Positions 43,001 through 51,801 of a stretch of DNA of 64,000 nucleotides are shown one piece after another. A program made the translations under genes and the position numbers. Location of the stretch: the NCBI RefSeq assembly GCF_000745345.1, contig NZ_JQNR01000005.1:2542001-2606000 (forward strand), given 5' to 3'. The notes under the pieces are model-generated. The model had not been told where the DNA came from. It ran no database searches and was given only the letters and a program-made list of their open reading frames with translations. Position 1 is the stretch's first letter. Each line of letters starts with the position of its first letter. This DNA is from Actinacidiphila yeochonensis CN732. Lineage in GTDB: Bacteria; Actinomycetota; Actinomycetes; Streptomycetales; Streptomycetaceae.

Positions 43001-43647
43001 CGGGCCGTGCTCCGGGCCGGGCGCGTCGCCCCGGCCCGGAGCAACCCTGCCCGCCGACCCGCCGACCCGCCGACCCGCCGACCCGCCGACGCGCCGACCC
43101 GCCGACGGGCAGGCCAGCTGACGGGCCGGACGGGCCGTCAGCCGGTCCGTCTTCCCGGTGCACCCTTGCCCGCGCGCTGATCCCCACCCCTCCGCCGGCC
43201 CCCACCTCGCCCCGTCCGCCCGGCGCCCGCCCGTCGCCCGTCCGCTGTCCGGCCCCCGTCCGCGCCCGCGCCCGCCCGCTCACCCTGACGGCGCAGCACC
43301 GCGCCTCCGCGCGAGCCCGACCGGAGCGTCACGGGGGCCGTCGTCGTCGCGTGGCATTCGGGTGGCCGCGCCGTGCCCGATCCGTGACGTGTGCCGTCCG
43401 TCCGGCCGGGCAGAAGGGCCGGGCGGAACCGTCCTCCCGGGGCGGCGGCCCTGAACGCGAGACCCGCCCCCGGTGGTGGCCCGCCGCCGGAGCCGGGTGA
43501 CGCAGCGTCGCGTCCACCCCCGCGCTTCATGTGACAACCTCATTTCGCGAAGAGATGTAGACCACACCGCCGTCAACGCGGCGGTCTAGACTCAGCCCGC
43601 GTGGCTTGTGCGATCAAGCCGGGAGCAGGCCGGGAGCAGGCCGCACC
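43001..43647. other. Intergenic region before the osmoprotectant transporter
   Basis: No gene is visible. It starts with 8-bp repeats (43050-43108). Near the transporter there is a palindrome TTCGCGAA (43544-43551) and an inverted repeat ACCGCCG / CGGCGGT (43568-43587), in a less G/C-rich promoter-like stretch (43525-43600). An osmotic regulator could bind there. Confidence 0.45.
43050..43108. repeat. 8-bp tandem repeat after the P450 gene
   Basis: About seven copies of CCGACCCG with a few substitutions, starting about 50 bp after the P450 stop. Confidence 0.85.
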
Positions 43648-44847
43648 GTGCCCGACTCCGAAAGGGCGATCGGACCTTTGATAGAGATCGACTCGATTAC
43701 CAAGCGCTACGCTGACGGGACCGTCGCGGTGGACGGCCTGTCGCTGGCCGTACCCGACGGTTCGGTGACCGTGCTGGTCGGGCCGTCCGGCTGCGGCAAG
43801 ACCACCACCCTGCGCATGATCAACCGGATGGTCGAGCCCTCCTCCGGCCGCATCCTGCTCGACGGCCAGGACGTGCTCCAGCAGCCGGTGAACACGCTGC
43901 GCCGGTCCATGGGCTACGTCATCCAGAACGCCGGCCTCTTCCCGCACCGCACCATCGTGGACAACATCGCCACGGTGCCGCGGCTGCTCGGCTGGGACCG
44001 CCGCAGGGCCCGCGCGCGGGCGGCGGAGCTGATGGAGCGGGTGGGCCTGGACACGGCCCTGGCCAAGCGCTACCCCTACCAGCTCTCCGGCGGCCAGCAG
44101 CAGCGCGTCGGCGTGGCCCGCGCGCTCGCCGCCGACCCGCCCGTCCTGCTGATGGACGAGCCGTTCTCCGCCGTCGACCCGATCGTGCGCAAGCAGCTCC
44201 AGGCCGAGCTGCTGCGCATCCAGGAGGAGCTGGGCAAGACCATCGTCTTCGTCACCCACGACATCGACGAGGCGATCCGGCTCGGCGACATGGTCGCGGT
44301 CCTGCGCACCGGCGGCAGGCTCGCCCAGTTCGCGCCGCCCGAGGAGCTGCTCTCGCACCCCGCCGACGCCTTCGTCGAGGACTTCCTGGGCACCGACCGG
44401 GGGGTGCGGCGGCTGTCGTTCTTCACCTCCGCCGGCCTGGGGCTGGACGCCGCCCCGGTCGTCGCCGAGGACGCCACCGCCGAGCAGATCGCCGCCGCGG
44501 GTTCCGGCGGCGGCTCCGGAACCGGTTCCGGGGGCGCCCCCTACCTGCTGGTCACCGACGCCGAGCGCCGCCCGCTGGGCTGGGCCGTTCCCGGTGACCT
44601 GGCGGGCGGCGCCGTACCCCGGGAGAAGCTGCTGCCGCACGGGCGGCCGTTCACCGCGGGCAGGGAGTCGCTTCGGGACGCCCTGGACTGCGCGGTGCTC
44701 TCGCCCACCGGGTGGGCGGTCGGCGTGGACGAGGACGGCCGCACCGTCGGCGTCGTCTCCCAGGAGGCCATCGGCGCGGCCATCCGCGCCGCCCACGCCC
44801 GCCAGGGCGCGGACCAGGCCGCCCGCGACGTCAAGGTGGCCCCGTGA
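43648..44847 (+). CDS. Osmoprotectant ABC transporter ATP-binding protein
   Basis: ATPase of 399 aa for glycine betaine/carnitine/choline import (ProV/OpuCA family). Walker A GPSGCGKTTTL, Q-loop VIQNAGLFPH, signature YQLSGGQQQRVGVARAL, Walker B VLLMDEPFSAVDP and H-loop FVTHDIDEA. A Gly/Ser-linked C-terminal region with CBS-like halves (PYLLVTDAERRPLGWAV; GWAVGVDEDGRTVGVVSQEAI) may sense ionic strength as in OpuA. GTG 43648 is chosen; GTG 43606 and TTG 43678 are alternatives. Its stop overlaps the first permease. Confidence 0.93.
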   Translation: MPDSERAIGPLIEIDSITKRYADGTVAVDGLSLAVPDGSVTVLVGPSGCGKTTTLRMINRMVEPSSGRILLDGQDVLQQPVNTLRRSMGYVIQNAGLFPHRTIVDNIATVPRLLGWDRRRARARAAELMERVGLDTALAKRYPYQLSGGQQQRVGVARALAADPPVLLMDEPFSAVDPIVRKQLQAELLRIQEELGKTIVFVTHDIDEAIRLGDMVAVLRTGGRLAQFAPPEELLSHPADAFVEDFLGTDRGVRRLSFFTSAGLGLDAAPVVAEDATAEQIAAAGSGGGSGTGSGGAPYLLVTDAERRPLGWAVPGDLAGGAVPREKLLPHGRPFTAGRESLRDALDCAVLSPTGWAVGVDEDGRTVGVVSQEAIGAAIRAAHARQGADQAARDVKVAP

Positions 44848-45641
44848 GCGGCGGCAACGGCTACTTCGACCTGCCCAGCGACCTCCAGCACTCCTACGCC
44901 GGGCTGATCGGCATCCACCTGGAGGAGGCGCTGATCCCGGTGGCCGCCGGGTTGGCCCTGTCGCTGCCGATCGCCCAGCTGTGCGTGCGCTTCCGCTGGA
45001 TGTACCCGCCGGTGCTGTGGATCACCACCGTGCTCTACGCGATCCCGTCGATCGCCTTCTTCGTCTTCCTCATCGACTACACCGGCATCAGCCAGACGAC
45101 GGTGGAGATACCGCTCACCGTCTACTCGCTGGTGATCCTCGTGCCCGCCATCGTCGACGGCGTCAGATCCGTGCCGCCCGAGACGATGGCCGCGGCGGAG
45201 GCCATGGGCATCGGTCCCGTGCGGCGCTACCTCACCGTCCAGCTCCCGCTCGCGGTGCCGGCCGTCTTCGCGGGCCTGCGGGTGGCCACCGTCTCCAGCA
45301 TCAGCCTGGTCAGCGTCGGCGTGGCCATCGGCAACCAGGGCGGCCTCGGCAACCTGTTCGGGGACGCGACGCAGTACCACCGCTACAACCTGGCCGTCAC
45401 CGCCGTGGTGACCATCGCCCTGCTCGCCATCGTCATGGACGGCCTGCTGATCGGCCTGCGCCTGCTGCTCACGCCGTGGCTGCCGCGCGGCTCCCGGGCC
45501 GCGCGCAAGGCCGCCCTGTCCGTCGCCGCCGAACCCTCCCGGACGGCGGGCCCCGGCGGTTCCGGCGGCCCTGGCGGTTCCGGCGGTTCCGGCGGTTCCG
45601 GCGGGAACACCACCGCGCCTCTGGAAGGAGCCCCCCGATGA
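44844..45641 (+). CDS. Osmoprotectant ABC transporter permease
   Basis: Inner-membrane permease of 265 aa with about six TM helices and the ABC coupling loop ETMAAAEAMGIGPVRRYLTVQLPLAVPAVFAG. GTG 44844 overlaps the ATPase stop (GTGA). The C-terminus has a Gly/Ser-rich tail (GPGGSGG repeats) encoded by short DNA repeats. OpuCB/ProW type. Confidence 0.93.
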   Translation: MSGGNGYFDLPSDLQHSYAGLIGIHLEEALIPVAAGLALSLPIAQLCVRFRWMYPPVLWITTVLYAIPSIAFFVFLIDYTGISQTTVEIPLTVYSLVILVPAIVDGVRSVPPETMAAAEAMGIGPVRRYLTVQLPLAVPAVFAGLRVATVSSISLVSVGVAIGNQGGLGNLFGDATQYHRYNLAVTAVVTIALLAIVMDGLLIGLRLLLTPWLPRGSRAARKAALSVAAEPSRTAGPGGSGGPGGSGGSGGSGGNTTAPLEGAPR

Positions 45642-46303
45642 GCCTCTTCCACTTCATCAACGCCTTCTTCTCCGACAGCGCCCACTGGCACGGCTACGAC
45701 GGCATCCCGCACCGGCTGCTGGAACACCTCCAGTACACGGCCACCGCGGTCGCCATCGCCGCCGCGATCGGCCTGCCCGTCGGCCTGGTCACCGGCCACA
45801 CCGGCCGGGGCGGGAACGTGCTGGCGGTGGTCGCCTCCGCCGCGCGGGCGCTGCCCACGCTGGGTCTGCTGGTGCTGATGGTCCTGTGGCTCGGCATCGG
45901 CGAGACCCCGGCGATGATCCCGCTGGTGGCGCTCGCCGTGCCGCCGATCCTGGTGACCACCTACGAGGCCGTGCGCACCGTGGACCCCGCGCCGGTGGAC
46001 GCCGCGCGCGGCATGGGCATGGGACCGGCCGCCGTGCTCTTCCAGGTGGAGCTGCCGATGGCGCTGCCGGTCGTGCTCGGCGGGCTGCGCTCCGCGGTGA
46101 TCCAGGTGGTGGCCACCACCTCCATCGCCGCCTACATCAGCCTCGGCGGGCTGGGCCGCTACCTCTTCGACGGCCTGGCCCGGCACGACTACTCGGTGGT
46201 GGTCGGCGGGGCGACGCTCATCGCGGCGCTGGCGGTGGCCATGATCGGCGTCTTCTGGCTCGTCGAACGCTCCCTCGTCTCGGCGGGGGTGCGCCGCCGA
46301 TGA
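45638..46303 (+). CDS. Osmoprotectant ABC transporter permease, second subunit
   Basis: Permease of 221 aa, about five to six TM helices, coupling loop PVDAARGMGMGPAAVLFQVELPMALPVVLGGLRSA. Together with the preceding permease it forms the channel. ATG 45638 overlaps the previous stop (ATGA) with GGAAGGAG upstream. OpuCD type. Confidence 0.93.
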   Translation: MSLFHFINAFFSDSAHWHGYDGIPHRLLEHLQYTATAVAIAAAIGLPVGLVTGHTGRGGNVLAVVASAARALPTLGLLVLMVLWLGIGETPAMIPLVALAVPPILVTTYEAVRTVDPAPVDAARGMGMGPAAVLFQVELPMALPVVLGGLRSAVIQVVATTSIAAYISLGGLGRYLFDGLARHDYSVVVGGATLIAALAVAMIGVFWLVERSLVSAGVRRR

Positions 46304-46463
46304 GCGGCCGGCGGGACGCAGGCTGGGAGCCGGCAGGAAGCCGGCGGGGTACCGGCACGCGTGGGGCGGGCCGCCGACGAGCCGTCAGTACGGGAGCCAC
46401 CCGGCTGCCGCGTCCCGGTCCACTACCCAGGAGGTCGGATGCCAATCAGTGACCTAACTCCTC

Positions 46464-46523
46464 TTGACCGGGAATCAACTGGCTGGATTGGATCGTTGGC
46501 AGGCCAGGGGTACGAATTCCCCT
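46464..46523 (+). promoter_or_regulatory. Possible promoter and operator before the binding-protein gene
   Basis: A TTGACC hexamer (46464-46469) and, further on, AGGGG-TACGAATT-CCCCT (46506-46523), an inverted repeat, lie in the 272-bp gap before the substrate-binding protein. This suggests separate expression of that gene. The -10 is weak. Confidence 0.35.
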
Positions 46524-46575
46524 GACGCCTGTTCGAATTCATCTCTCCATGCCCACCGAGCCGGAAGCGGACACC

Positions 46576-47541
46576 GTGACCTCTCGTACGAAGAGCACCT
46601 GGTACAGCCCGAGTCACCTCAAGGCCACCGCATGCGCGCTGACCGCCCTCACCGCGGCGTCCGTACTGGCGGGCTGTTCCTCGTCCTCGGGCAAGGACAG
46701 CGACCCGCTCGCCGGGAAGAAGGCGTCGGCTGGCACCGTCGTCGTCGGCTCCAACAACTTCTCCGAGAGCACCCTGCTGGCCTACCTCTACGGTGAGACC
46801 CTCAAGGCCAAGGGCGTCAAGGTCAGCTACAAGCTGAACATCGGCACCCGGGAGACCACCTACGGCCTGCTCAAGAACGGCACGATCAACGTGCTGCCCG
46901 AGTTCAACGGCTCCCTGCTCTCCTACCTCGACACCAAGGCGGCGCCGACCACCCAGGACGCCACGGACGCGGCGATCAAGGCGAAGCTCGACCCGAAGCT
47001 GACGATCCTCGACGACGCCCCGGCCCAGGACAAGGACTCCGTCACCGTCAACGCCGCCACGGCCGCGAAGTACCACCTCACGGCGGCGTCGACCATCGCC
47101 GACCTCGCCAAGTACGGCAAGGACATCGTCGTCGGCGGCTCCCCCGAGTTCCAGACCCGGCAGCAGGGGCTGGTCGGCCTGAAGACCGAGTACGGGCTGA
47201 CGCCGAAGTCCTACAAGACGCTGGACGCGGGCGGCACGCTCACCGAGGCGGCGCTGCAGAAGAACGACGTCCAGGCCGCGGACGTCTTCACCACCGACCC
47301 CACCATCACCAGCGCGAAGTTCGTCACCCTCCAGGACCCCAAGCACCTCTTCGGGTTCGCCAACGTGGTGCCGCTGATCAACAAGTCCGGCGTCAGCCAG
47401 CAGGCGGTCAGCACGCTCAACGCGCTCTCCGCGAAGATCGACACGCCGACCCTGCTCAAGCTCGACTCCGAGATCCAGCTCGACAAGAAGGACCCGAGCG
47501 ACGTCGCCCAGTCCTGGCTGCAGTCCCAGGGCCTGGTCTGA
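46576..47541 (+). CDS. Osmoprotectant-binding lipoprotein
   Basis: Extracellular substrate-binding lipoprotein of 321 aa for the ABC system upstream. The signal peptide ends in the lipobox SVLAGC, followed by a Ser-rich linker and an OpuAC-type domain (TVVVGSNNFSESTLLAYLYGETLKAKG, NVLPEFNGSLLSYL, ADVFTTDPTITSAKF). GTG 46576 has GGAAG eight bases upstream; ATG 46549 is in frame but without an RBS. Likely ligands are betaines, choline or carnitine. Confidence 0.92.
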   Translation: MTSRTKSTWYSPSHLKATACALTALTAASVLAGCSSSSGKDSDPLAGKKASAGTVVVGSNNFSESTLLAYLYGETLKAKGVKVSYKLNIGTRETTYGLLKNGTINVLPEFNGSLLSYLDTKAAPTTQDATDAAIKAKLDPKLTILDDAPAQDKDSVTVNAATAAKYHLTAASTIADLAKYGKDIVVGGSPEFQTRQQGLVGLKTEYGLTPKSYKTLDAGGTLTEAALQKNDVQAADVFTTDPTITSAKFVTLQDPKHLFGFANVVPLINKSGVSQQAVSTLNALSAKIDTPTLLKLDSEIQLDKKDPSDVAQSWLQSQGLV

Positions 47542-47666
47542 CGTCGTCCCCCGTCCCGCGGCCCTCGGCCCCGCCCCGGAACCGTCCGGCGCGGGGCCGC
47601 GTCGTACACGACGCTCCGGCGGAGGCACGGAGAGCGCGCCGCAGGCTTCCAGCGGAGGGGGAGATT

Positions 47667-47789
47667 ATGGGGCAGGACTGGTTCGGCCTGGCCGCCGGCA
47701 GCGGTCTGGCGGTGACGGGTGTGCGGATGCTGAACGGTTGGCAGGCGCACACCTGCAAGCGTCCGCGCCTCGCCGGCTGGTCCGGGTGA
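47667..47789 (+). CDS. Small membrane ORF 1, possibly half of a broken gene
   Basis: A 40-aa frame from ATG 47667 with an excellent GGAGGGGGAG ribosome site. It begins MGQDWFGLAAGSGLAVTGVRML, hydrophobic, and stops at TGA 47787. The next frame starts at an overlapping GTG. The two together would make a plausible three-helix membrane protein, so a frameshift is possible. Confidence 0.45.
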   Translation: MGQDWFGLAAGSGLAVTGVRMLNGWQAHTCKRPRLAGWSG

Positions 47790-47953
47790 CGGCCGGTACG
47801 GGCATGGCCGCGGGCGGGCTCCTCGCGCTCACCGGCTCCTTCGACCGGGTGGGCGAGGCCGGCTGGCTTCCCCTCGGCCTCGTCGGCGCGGGCCTCGTCC
47901 TCTTCATCGGCAGCGGCCCGGCCACCGTCTTCCGGCGCCGCCGCCGGGGCTGA
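47786..47953 (+). CDS. Small membrane ORF 2
   Basis: A 55-aa frame from GTG 47786, overlapping the previous stop (GTGA). Two hydrophobic stretches (VTAGTGMAAGGLLALTG; WLPLGLVGAGLVLFIGSG) and a basic end FRRRRRG. Either an independent small membrane protein or the continuation of ORF 1 after an indel. Confidence 0.45.
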   Translation: MTAGTGMAAGGLLALTGSFDRVGEAGWLPLGLVGAGLVLFIGSGPATVFRRRRRG

Positions 47954-47970
47954 CGCGGTACCGCTCCAGG

Positions 47971-48651
47971 TCAGGCCCTGGAGGACCGGTGCCCCCGGGG
48001 GCTGTCGGCTGCGATCGGCAGACCGCGCAGGGTCAGCGCCGCCGGCGGAGGCAGCGGCTGGTTGGCCGTGTCGGCACGGAACGACTGGAGCAGGTAGGCC
48101 ATCAGGCGCCGGGACGCCGCGCCGTCACCCGGGAGGGCGGTCACCAGGCCGCAGTGCGCCAACAGGGCCACGGCGAGGTCGGAAGGGTGGAAGTCGGCCC
48201 GCAGCGCGCCCGCCGCCTGAGCCCTCCCTACCAGGGTCATGAGGTCCCGCTCGGCCTGCCACCGGGACCGCGCGTGTTCCGACGCGCTCTCCGGGAAGGC
48301 CGCCACGAACGCCGCCAGGAAGCCCCGTTCCTCCCGTTGGAGCGCGCAGACGGTCTCGACCAGGTGCTGGAAGCCCTGCCACGGGTCCGGGGAGGCCAGA
48401 GCCTCGGTGAGCGCCCGCGCGCAGGCCTCCATCTGCTGCGCGAACGCGCCCCGCACCAGGGCCTCCCGGGTCGGGAAGTGCCGGTAGAGGGTGGCCACGC
48501 CGACCCCCGCCCGGCGGGCCACGGTCGCCATCGGGGCGTCGATCCCGCGCTCGGCGAAGACCGCGCGGGCCACGACGAGGACGCGCTCCCGGTTGCGCCG
48601 GGCGTCCGCCCGAACCCCGCCCTGGGCCTTGATCCGAGAGGGTTCCGTCAT
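47971..48651 (-). CDS. TetR-family transcriptional regulator
   Basis: Regulator of 226 aa from ATG 48651. HTH: RRNRERVLVVARAVFAERGIDAPMATVARRAGVGVATLYRHFPTREALVRGAF. Divergent from a quinone-oxidoreductase-like gene 110 bp away, its likely target. The ligand domain resembles those controlling efflux or oxidoreductase genes. Confidence 0.92.
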   Translation of the reverse strand: MTEPSRIKAQGGVRADARRNRERVLVVARAVFAERGIDAPMATVARRAGVGVATLYRHFPTREALVRGAFAQQMEACARALTEALASPDPWQGFQHLVETVCALQREERGFLAAFVAAFPESASEHARSRWQAERDLMTLVGRAQAAGALRADFHPSDLAVALLAHCGLVTALPGDGAASRRLMAYLLQSFRADTANQPLPPPAALTLRGLPIAADSPRGHRSSRA

Positions 48652-48760
48652 CAGTGTCTCTCGCTTCCGGTCCAGGCGGACGGTCACGTCCGCCCAGAAG
48701 CTTACGGTCGGCGTCAGATCCCCGTAGGCCCCGAAGGTCCCCGGCGGCAAAGGCGGAACG

Positions 48761-49726
48761 ATGGACGACCGCATGATGAAGGCAGTGCTCTACGACCGCT
48801 ACGGCGGCCCCGACGTGCTCTCCGTGGGCCGGGTGCCACGCCCTGAGCCGGCCTCCGGCGAGGTCCTGGTGAAGGTGCGCGCGTTCAGCGTCAACGGCGC
48901 CGAACTGGCGGCCCGGTCCGGCCGTCTCCGCCTCCTCACCGGTCGGAGGTTCCCCCAGCGCGTCGGCTTGGACTTCACCGGCGAGGTGGCCGCCCTGGGT
49001 GCCGGAGCGGCACGGCTCGCGGTCGGCGACCGCGTATGGGGGGTCCTGGGCCGCACCTCCGGGTTCGGCAGCGCCGCCGAGTACGTGGCCGTGCCGGCCG
49101 AGCGGGTCGGCCGGGTCCCCGACGGACTGGACCTGGTGGAAGCCGCCGCGCTGCCGGTGGCCACCACGGCCGTCACCGCGCTGCGGGACAGCACCGGGCT
49201 GCGCCCCGGCGAACGGCTCCTCGTGCGGGGCGCGGCGGGCGGCGTCGGCAACGCCGCCGTCCAGCTCGGGCGGGCGTTCGGCGCCGAGGTCACGGCCCTC
49301 GCCCGCGCGGCCAACCTCGACTTCGTCCGCGGACTCGGCGCGCACCGGGCCGTCGACCACCGGAGCGTCCGGCCGGCGGACCTGGGCCGCTTCGACGTGG
49401 TCATGGACACCGTGGGGACCGGCCTGCCGGCCTTCCGGCGCCTGCTCAACCCCGGCGGGCGGATGGTCACCATCGCCCTCGACCCGGAACACCCCGCCGT
49501 GTCGCTCGGCTACCTCGCGGCCGGTCTGCTCCACGGGCGCGGCAGGGTGCGCTTCTTCAGCGGCAACCCCGTACAGCGGCACCTGGACGACCTCGCCGGC
49601 CATGTGGTCGAGGGGAGGCTGCGCCCGGCGGTGGACACGGTCTTCCCCCTGGAGGAGACAGCGGCGGCGCACCGGGCGCTGGAGGCGGGCGGCGTGCGGG
49701 GCAAGTACGTGGTCAGGGTCGCGTAG
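48761..49726 (+). CDS. NAD(P)-dependent quinone oxidoreductase / zinc-free MDR protein
   Basis: Medium-chain dehydrogenase/reductase of 321 aa. GroES-like start MKAVLYDRYGGPDVLSVGRVPRPEP, LDFTGEVAALGAG, and nucleotide-binding LLVRGAAGGVGNAAVQLGRAFGAEVTA. The catalytic zinc ligands of alcohol dehydrogenases are absent, as in quinone reductases (NADPH). Start ATG 48761 or ATG 48776. Probably regulated by the divergent TetR protein. Confidence 0.9.
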   Translation: MDDRMMKAVLYDRYGGPDVLSVGRVPRPEPASGEVLVKVRAFSVNGAELAARSGRLRLLTGRRFPQRVGLDFTGEVAALGAGAARLAVGDRVWGVLGRTSGFGSAAEYVAVPAERVGRVPDGLDLVEAAALPVATTAVTALRDSTGLRPGERLLVRGAAGGVGNAAVQLGRAFGAEVTALARAANLDFVRGLGAHRAVDHRSVRPADLGRFDVVMDTVGTGLPAFRRLLNPGGRMVTIALDPEHPAVSLGYLAAGLLHGRGRVRFFSGNPVQRHLDDLAGHVVEGRLRPAVDTVFPLEETAAAHRALEAGGVRGKYVVRVA

Positions 49727-49788
49727 TCGCGCGGGACACCGGCGAGGGTGCCGGTGGTCGGAGGGCCGTCGGAGGGACGACGCTTGCG

Positions 49789-50733
49789 TCAGGAGCCGTT
49801 GGGAGCGGGCCTGACCTGGGCGGGTCCGGTCTGGGCGGGTCCGGCAGGGACGGGGCCGGTCAGCAGGGACAGCGCGAGGGTGCGGAACGCGGTGACGAGC
49901 CGGCTGCGGTCGTCGGCCCGTGCGGCCAGTACGACGCGGCTGGGCTCGATGTCGCGCACCGGGACGCTGGTGAGGTACGGGCGGGTCAGGCCGCCCGGGG
50001 CCGGCACGACGGCCACGGCCCTGCCGGAGGCGATCAGTTCGAGCTTGTCCTCCAGGTCCTCGACGAGCGGGCCGTCGGGGGCGCGGCTGCCGTCGGGGCG
50101 GGGGTCGACACGCCAGAAGGCGTCCCGGTCCGGATCGCTCGCCCGGATCATCGGCTCGTCGGCGAAGTCCGCCAGCACGACGGACTCCCTGCCCGCGAGG
50201 CGGTGGTCGACGGGGAGCAGCAGCACGCGCGGCTCGTCGTACAGGACGGTCACCCGCAGCTTCTCGGCCCGCAGCGGGAGCCGGGTGACCACGGCGTCCA
50301 CGCGGCGGTCCAGCAGCGCGGGGCGCACCTCCCTCCACGGCAGGTGCGCGGTGTCCACCTCGGCGTCGGGATGCCGGCGGCGCAGCTCGCGCACGGCGGG
50401 CGTGACGACGATGTTCGTGGTGTAGCCGACGGTGACCCGGGCGGGCTCGGCGGCGGCCCGGGTGAGGGCGGCGGTGCTGGCGGCCACGCAGAGCAGCGTC
50501 CTGGCGCCGGGCAGCAGGGCCTCGCCGGCCGTGGTGAGCCGGCTGCCGTTCGGGGAGCGGTCCAGCAGCCGGGCCCCGAGCTGCTGTTCGAGACGGCGGA
50601 TCTGCCGGCTGAGGGTGGGCTGCGTGAGGTGGAGGGCCTCGGCGGCGGCGGCGAAGGTCCCGTGCTCGGCGAGGGCGACGAAGTAGCGCAGCAGCCGAAG
50701 GTCGAGGTCTGCCGGCGGAACCGTGTCTGGCAC
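49789..50733 (-). CDS. LysR-family transcriptional regulator
   Basis: Regulator of 314 aa. N-terminal winged HTH: DLRLLRYFVALAEHGTFAAAAEALHLTQPTLSRQIRRLEQQLGARLLDR. A periplasmic-binding-like effector domain follows. Start GTG 50733. Divergent from an SDR gene; an inverted repeat lies between them. Confidence 0.93.
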   Translation of the reverse strand: MPDTVPPADLDLRLLRYFVALAEHGTFAAAAEALHLTQPTLSRQIRRLEQQLGARLLDRSPNGSRLTTAGEALLPGARTLLCVAASTAALTRAAAEPARVTVGYTTNIVVTPAVRELRRRHPDAEVDTAHLPWREVRPALLDRRVDAVVTRLPLRAEKLRVTVLYDEPRVLLLPVDHRLAGRESVVLADFADEPMIRASDPDRDAFWRVDPRPDGSRAPDGPLVEDLEDKLELIASGRAVAVVPAPGGLTRPYLTSVPVRDIEPSRVVLAARADDRSRLVTAFRTLALSLLTGPVPAGPAQTGPAQVRPAPNGS

Positions 50734-50782
50734 CCGCGCAGTCTATCCGCGCACCCCGCGACCCCCGCCGGAGACCGGCTAT

Positions 50783-50804
50783 GACCTGCGGATATGCCCA
50801 GGTC
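50783..50804. promoter_or_regulatory. LysR-type operator between the LysR and SDR genes
   Basis: GACCTG-N10-CAGGTC, a perfect interrupted palindrome, lies 50 bp upstream of the LysR start. A related TGCGGTATGG element follows at about 50816. The spacing fits a LysR recognition and activation pair controlling the SDR gene. Confidence 0.6.
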
Positions 50805-51027
50805 GTATGTCCTCTTGCGGTATGGGCCTTGGACGCGGTCCGCCGCGGCTTCCTAGCGTGGGCCCACAAGGTCCCCGTTCCGGAGACCCACGGCTCGCCG
50901 TCCGGCGCGCCGGGCCGCGAGCGCGGCGCCGCACGCCCGTCCCGCCCCGCCACACGCGCCCCGTCACGTCCCGCTGCGCCCGGTCCCGCCCCGCGCCCGA
51001 GCCGTGCGAGCAGGCAAGGAGAACGAC

Positions 51028-51747
51028 ATGTCCCGACCCACGGCCCTGATCACCGGCGGAACCAGCGGAATCGGCAGGGCGACCGCCGAACTGCTCCACG
51101 AACGCGGCCACCGGGTGATGGTCACCGGGCTTGCCGGCGTCGACCAGGCGAGGAAGACCCTTCCGGCGGAGATCACCGTCGTGCGGGCCGACTCCCGCTC
51201 CCTGGCCGACATCGACCACGCCATGGACGAGGCCCGGGAGCGGTTCGGCACGCTGGACATGCTCTTCCTCAACGCCGGGATGTCGCAGGTGAAGCCGCTG
51301 GCGGCCACGGACGAGGCCGACTTCGACGCGCTCTTCGACACCAACGTCAAGGGCGGCTTCTTCACGCTCCAGAAGGCCCTTCCCCTGCTCAACGACGGTG
51401 CGTCCGTCATCTTCACGGTCGGCGCCGGCGTCGACGTCCCGGCCCCCGCCATGCTGGCGGTCAAGGGGGCGCTGCTGCCGCTGATGCGGGCGGCGGCCAA
51501 GGAGTTGGCGCCGCGCCGCATCCGCGTCAACGCCGTCAGCCCCGGCGTGATCGACACCCCGGCCTACAGTCGCAGGGGCATCTCCCGGGAGACCCTGGAG
51601 TCCTGGAGCGCCGCGATCCCCCTCGGCCGGGTGGGGCTGCCCGCCGAGATCGCCGAGGCCGTGGCCTTCCTGGCCTCGGACGCAGCCCGCTACATCACCG
51701 GGGACAACCTCGTCGTCAGCGGAGGCATGGGCGTCAGCGCGTGGTGA
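51028..51747 (+). CDS. Short-chain dehydrogenase/reductase lacking the catalytic Tyr
   Basis: SDR-fold protein of 239 aa. Cofactor motif ALITGGTSGIGRATAELL and NAG motif MLFLNAGMS are intact. At the active site the usual Ser and Tyr-x-x-x-Lys are replaced: the segment reads VIFTVGAGVDVPAPAMLAVKGALLPL, with Met at the Tyr position. The C-terminus RRIRVNAVSPGVIDTP is normal. Start ATG 51028 has AAGGAG. Subfamilies without Tyr exist; they may be regulators or use another residue. Divergent from LysR. Confidence 0.88.
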   Translation: MSRPTALITGGTSGIGRATAELLHERGHRVMVTGLAGVDQARKTLPAEITVVRADSRSLADIDHAMDEARERFGTLDMLFLNAGMSQVKPLAATDEADFDALFDTNVKGGFFTLQKALPLLNDGASVIFTVGAGVDVPAPAMLAVKGALLPLMRAAAKELAPRRIRVNAVSPGVIDTPAYSRRGISRETLESWSAAIPLGRVGLPAEIAEAVAFLASDAARYITGDNLVVSGGMGVSAW

Positions 51748-51801
51748 CGCCCGCGGACCTCGCGCACCCGCCTCGGCCTCCGTCCCCTCCCCAGGGCGGC
51801 C

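Noticed and set aside
46520..46545. tRNA T-arm-like GTTCGAATTC
   Set aside because: No acceptor stem, D-arm or anticodon arm can be built around it.
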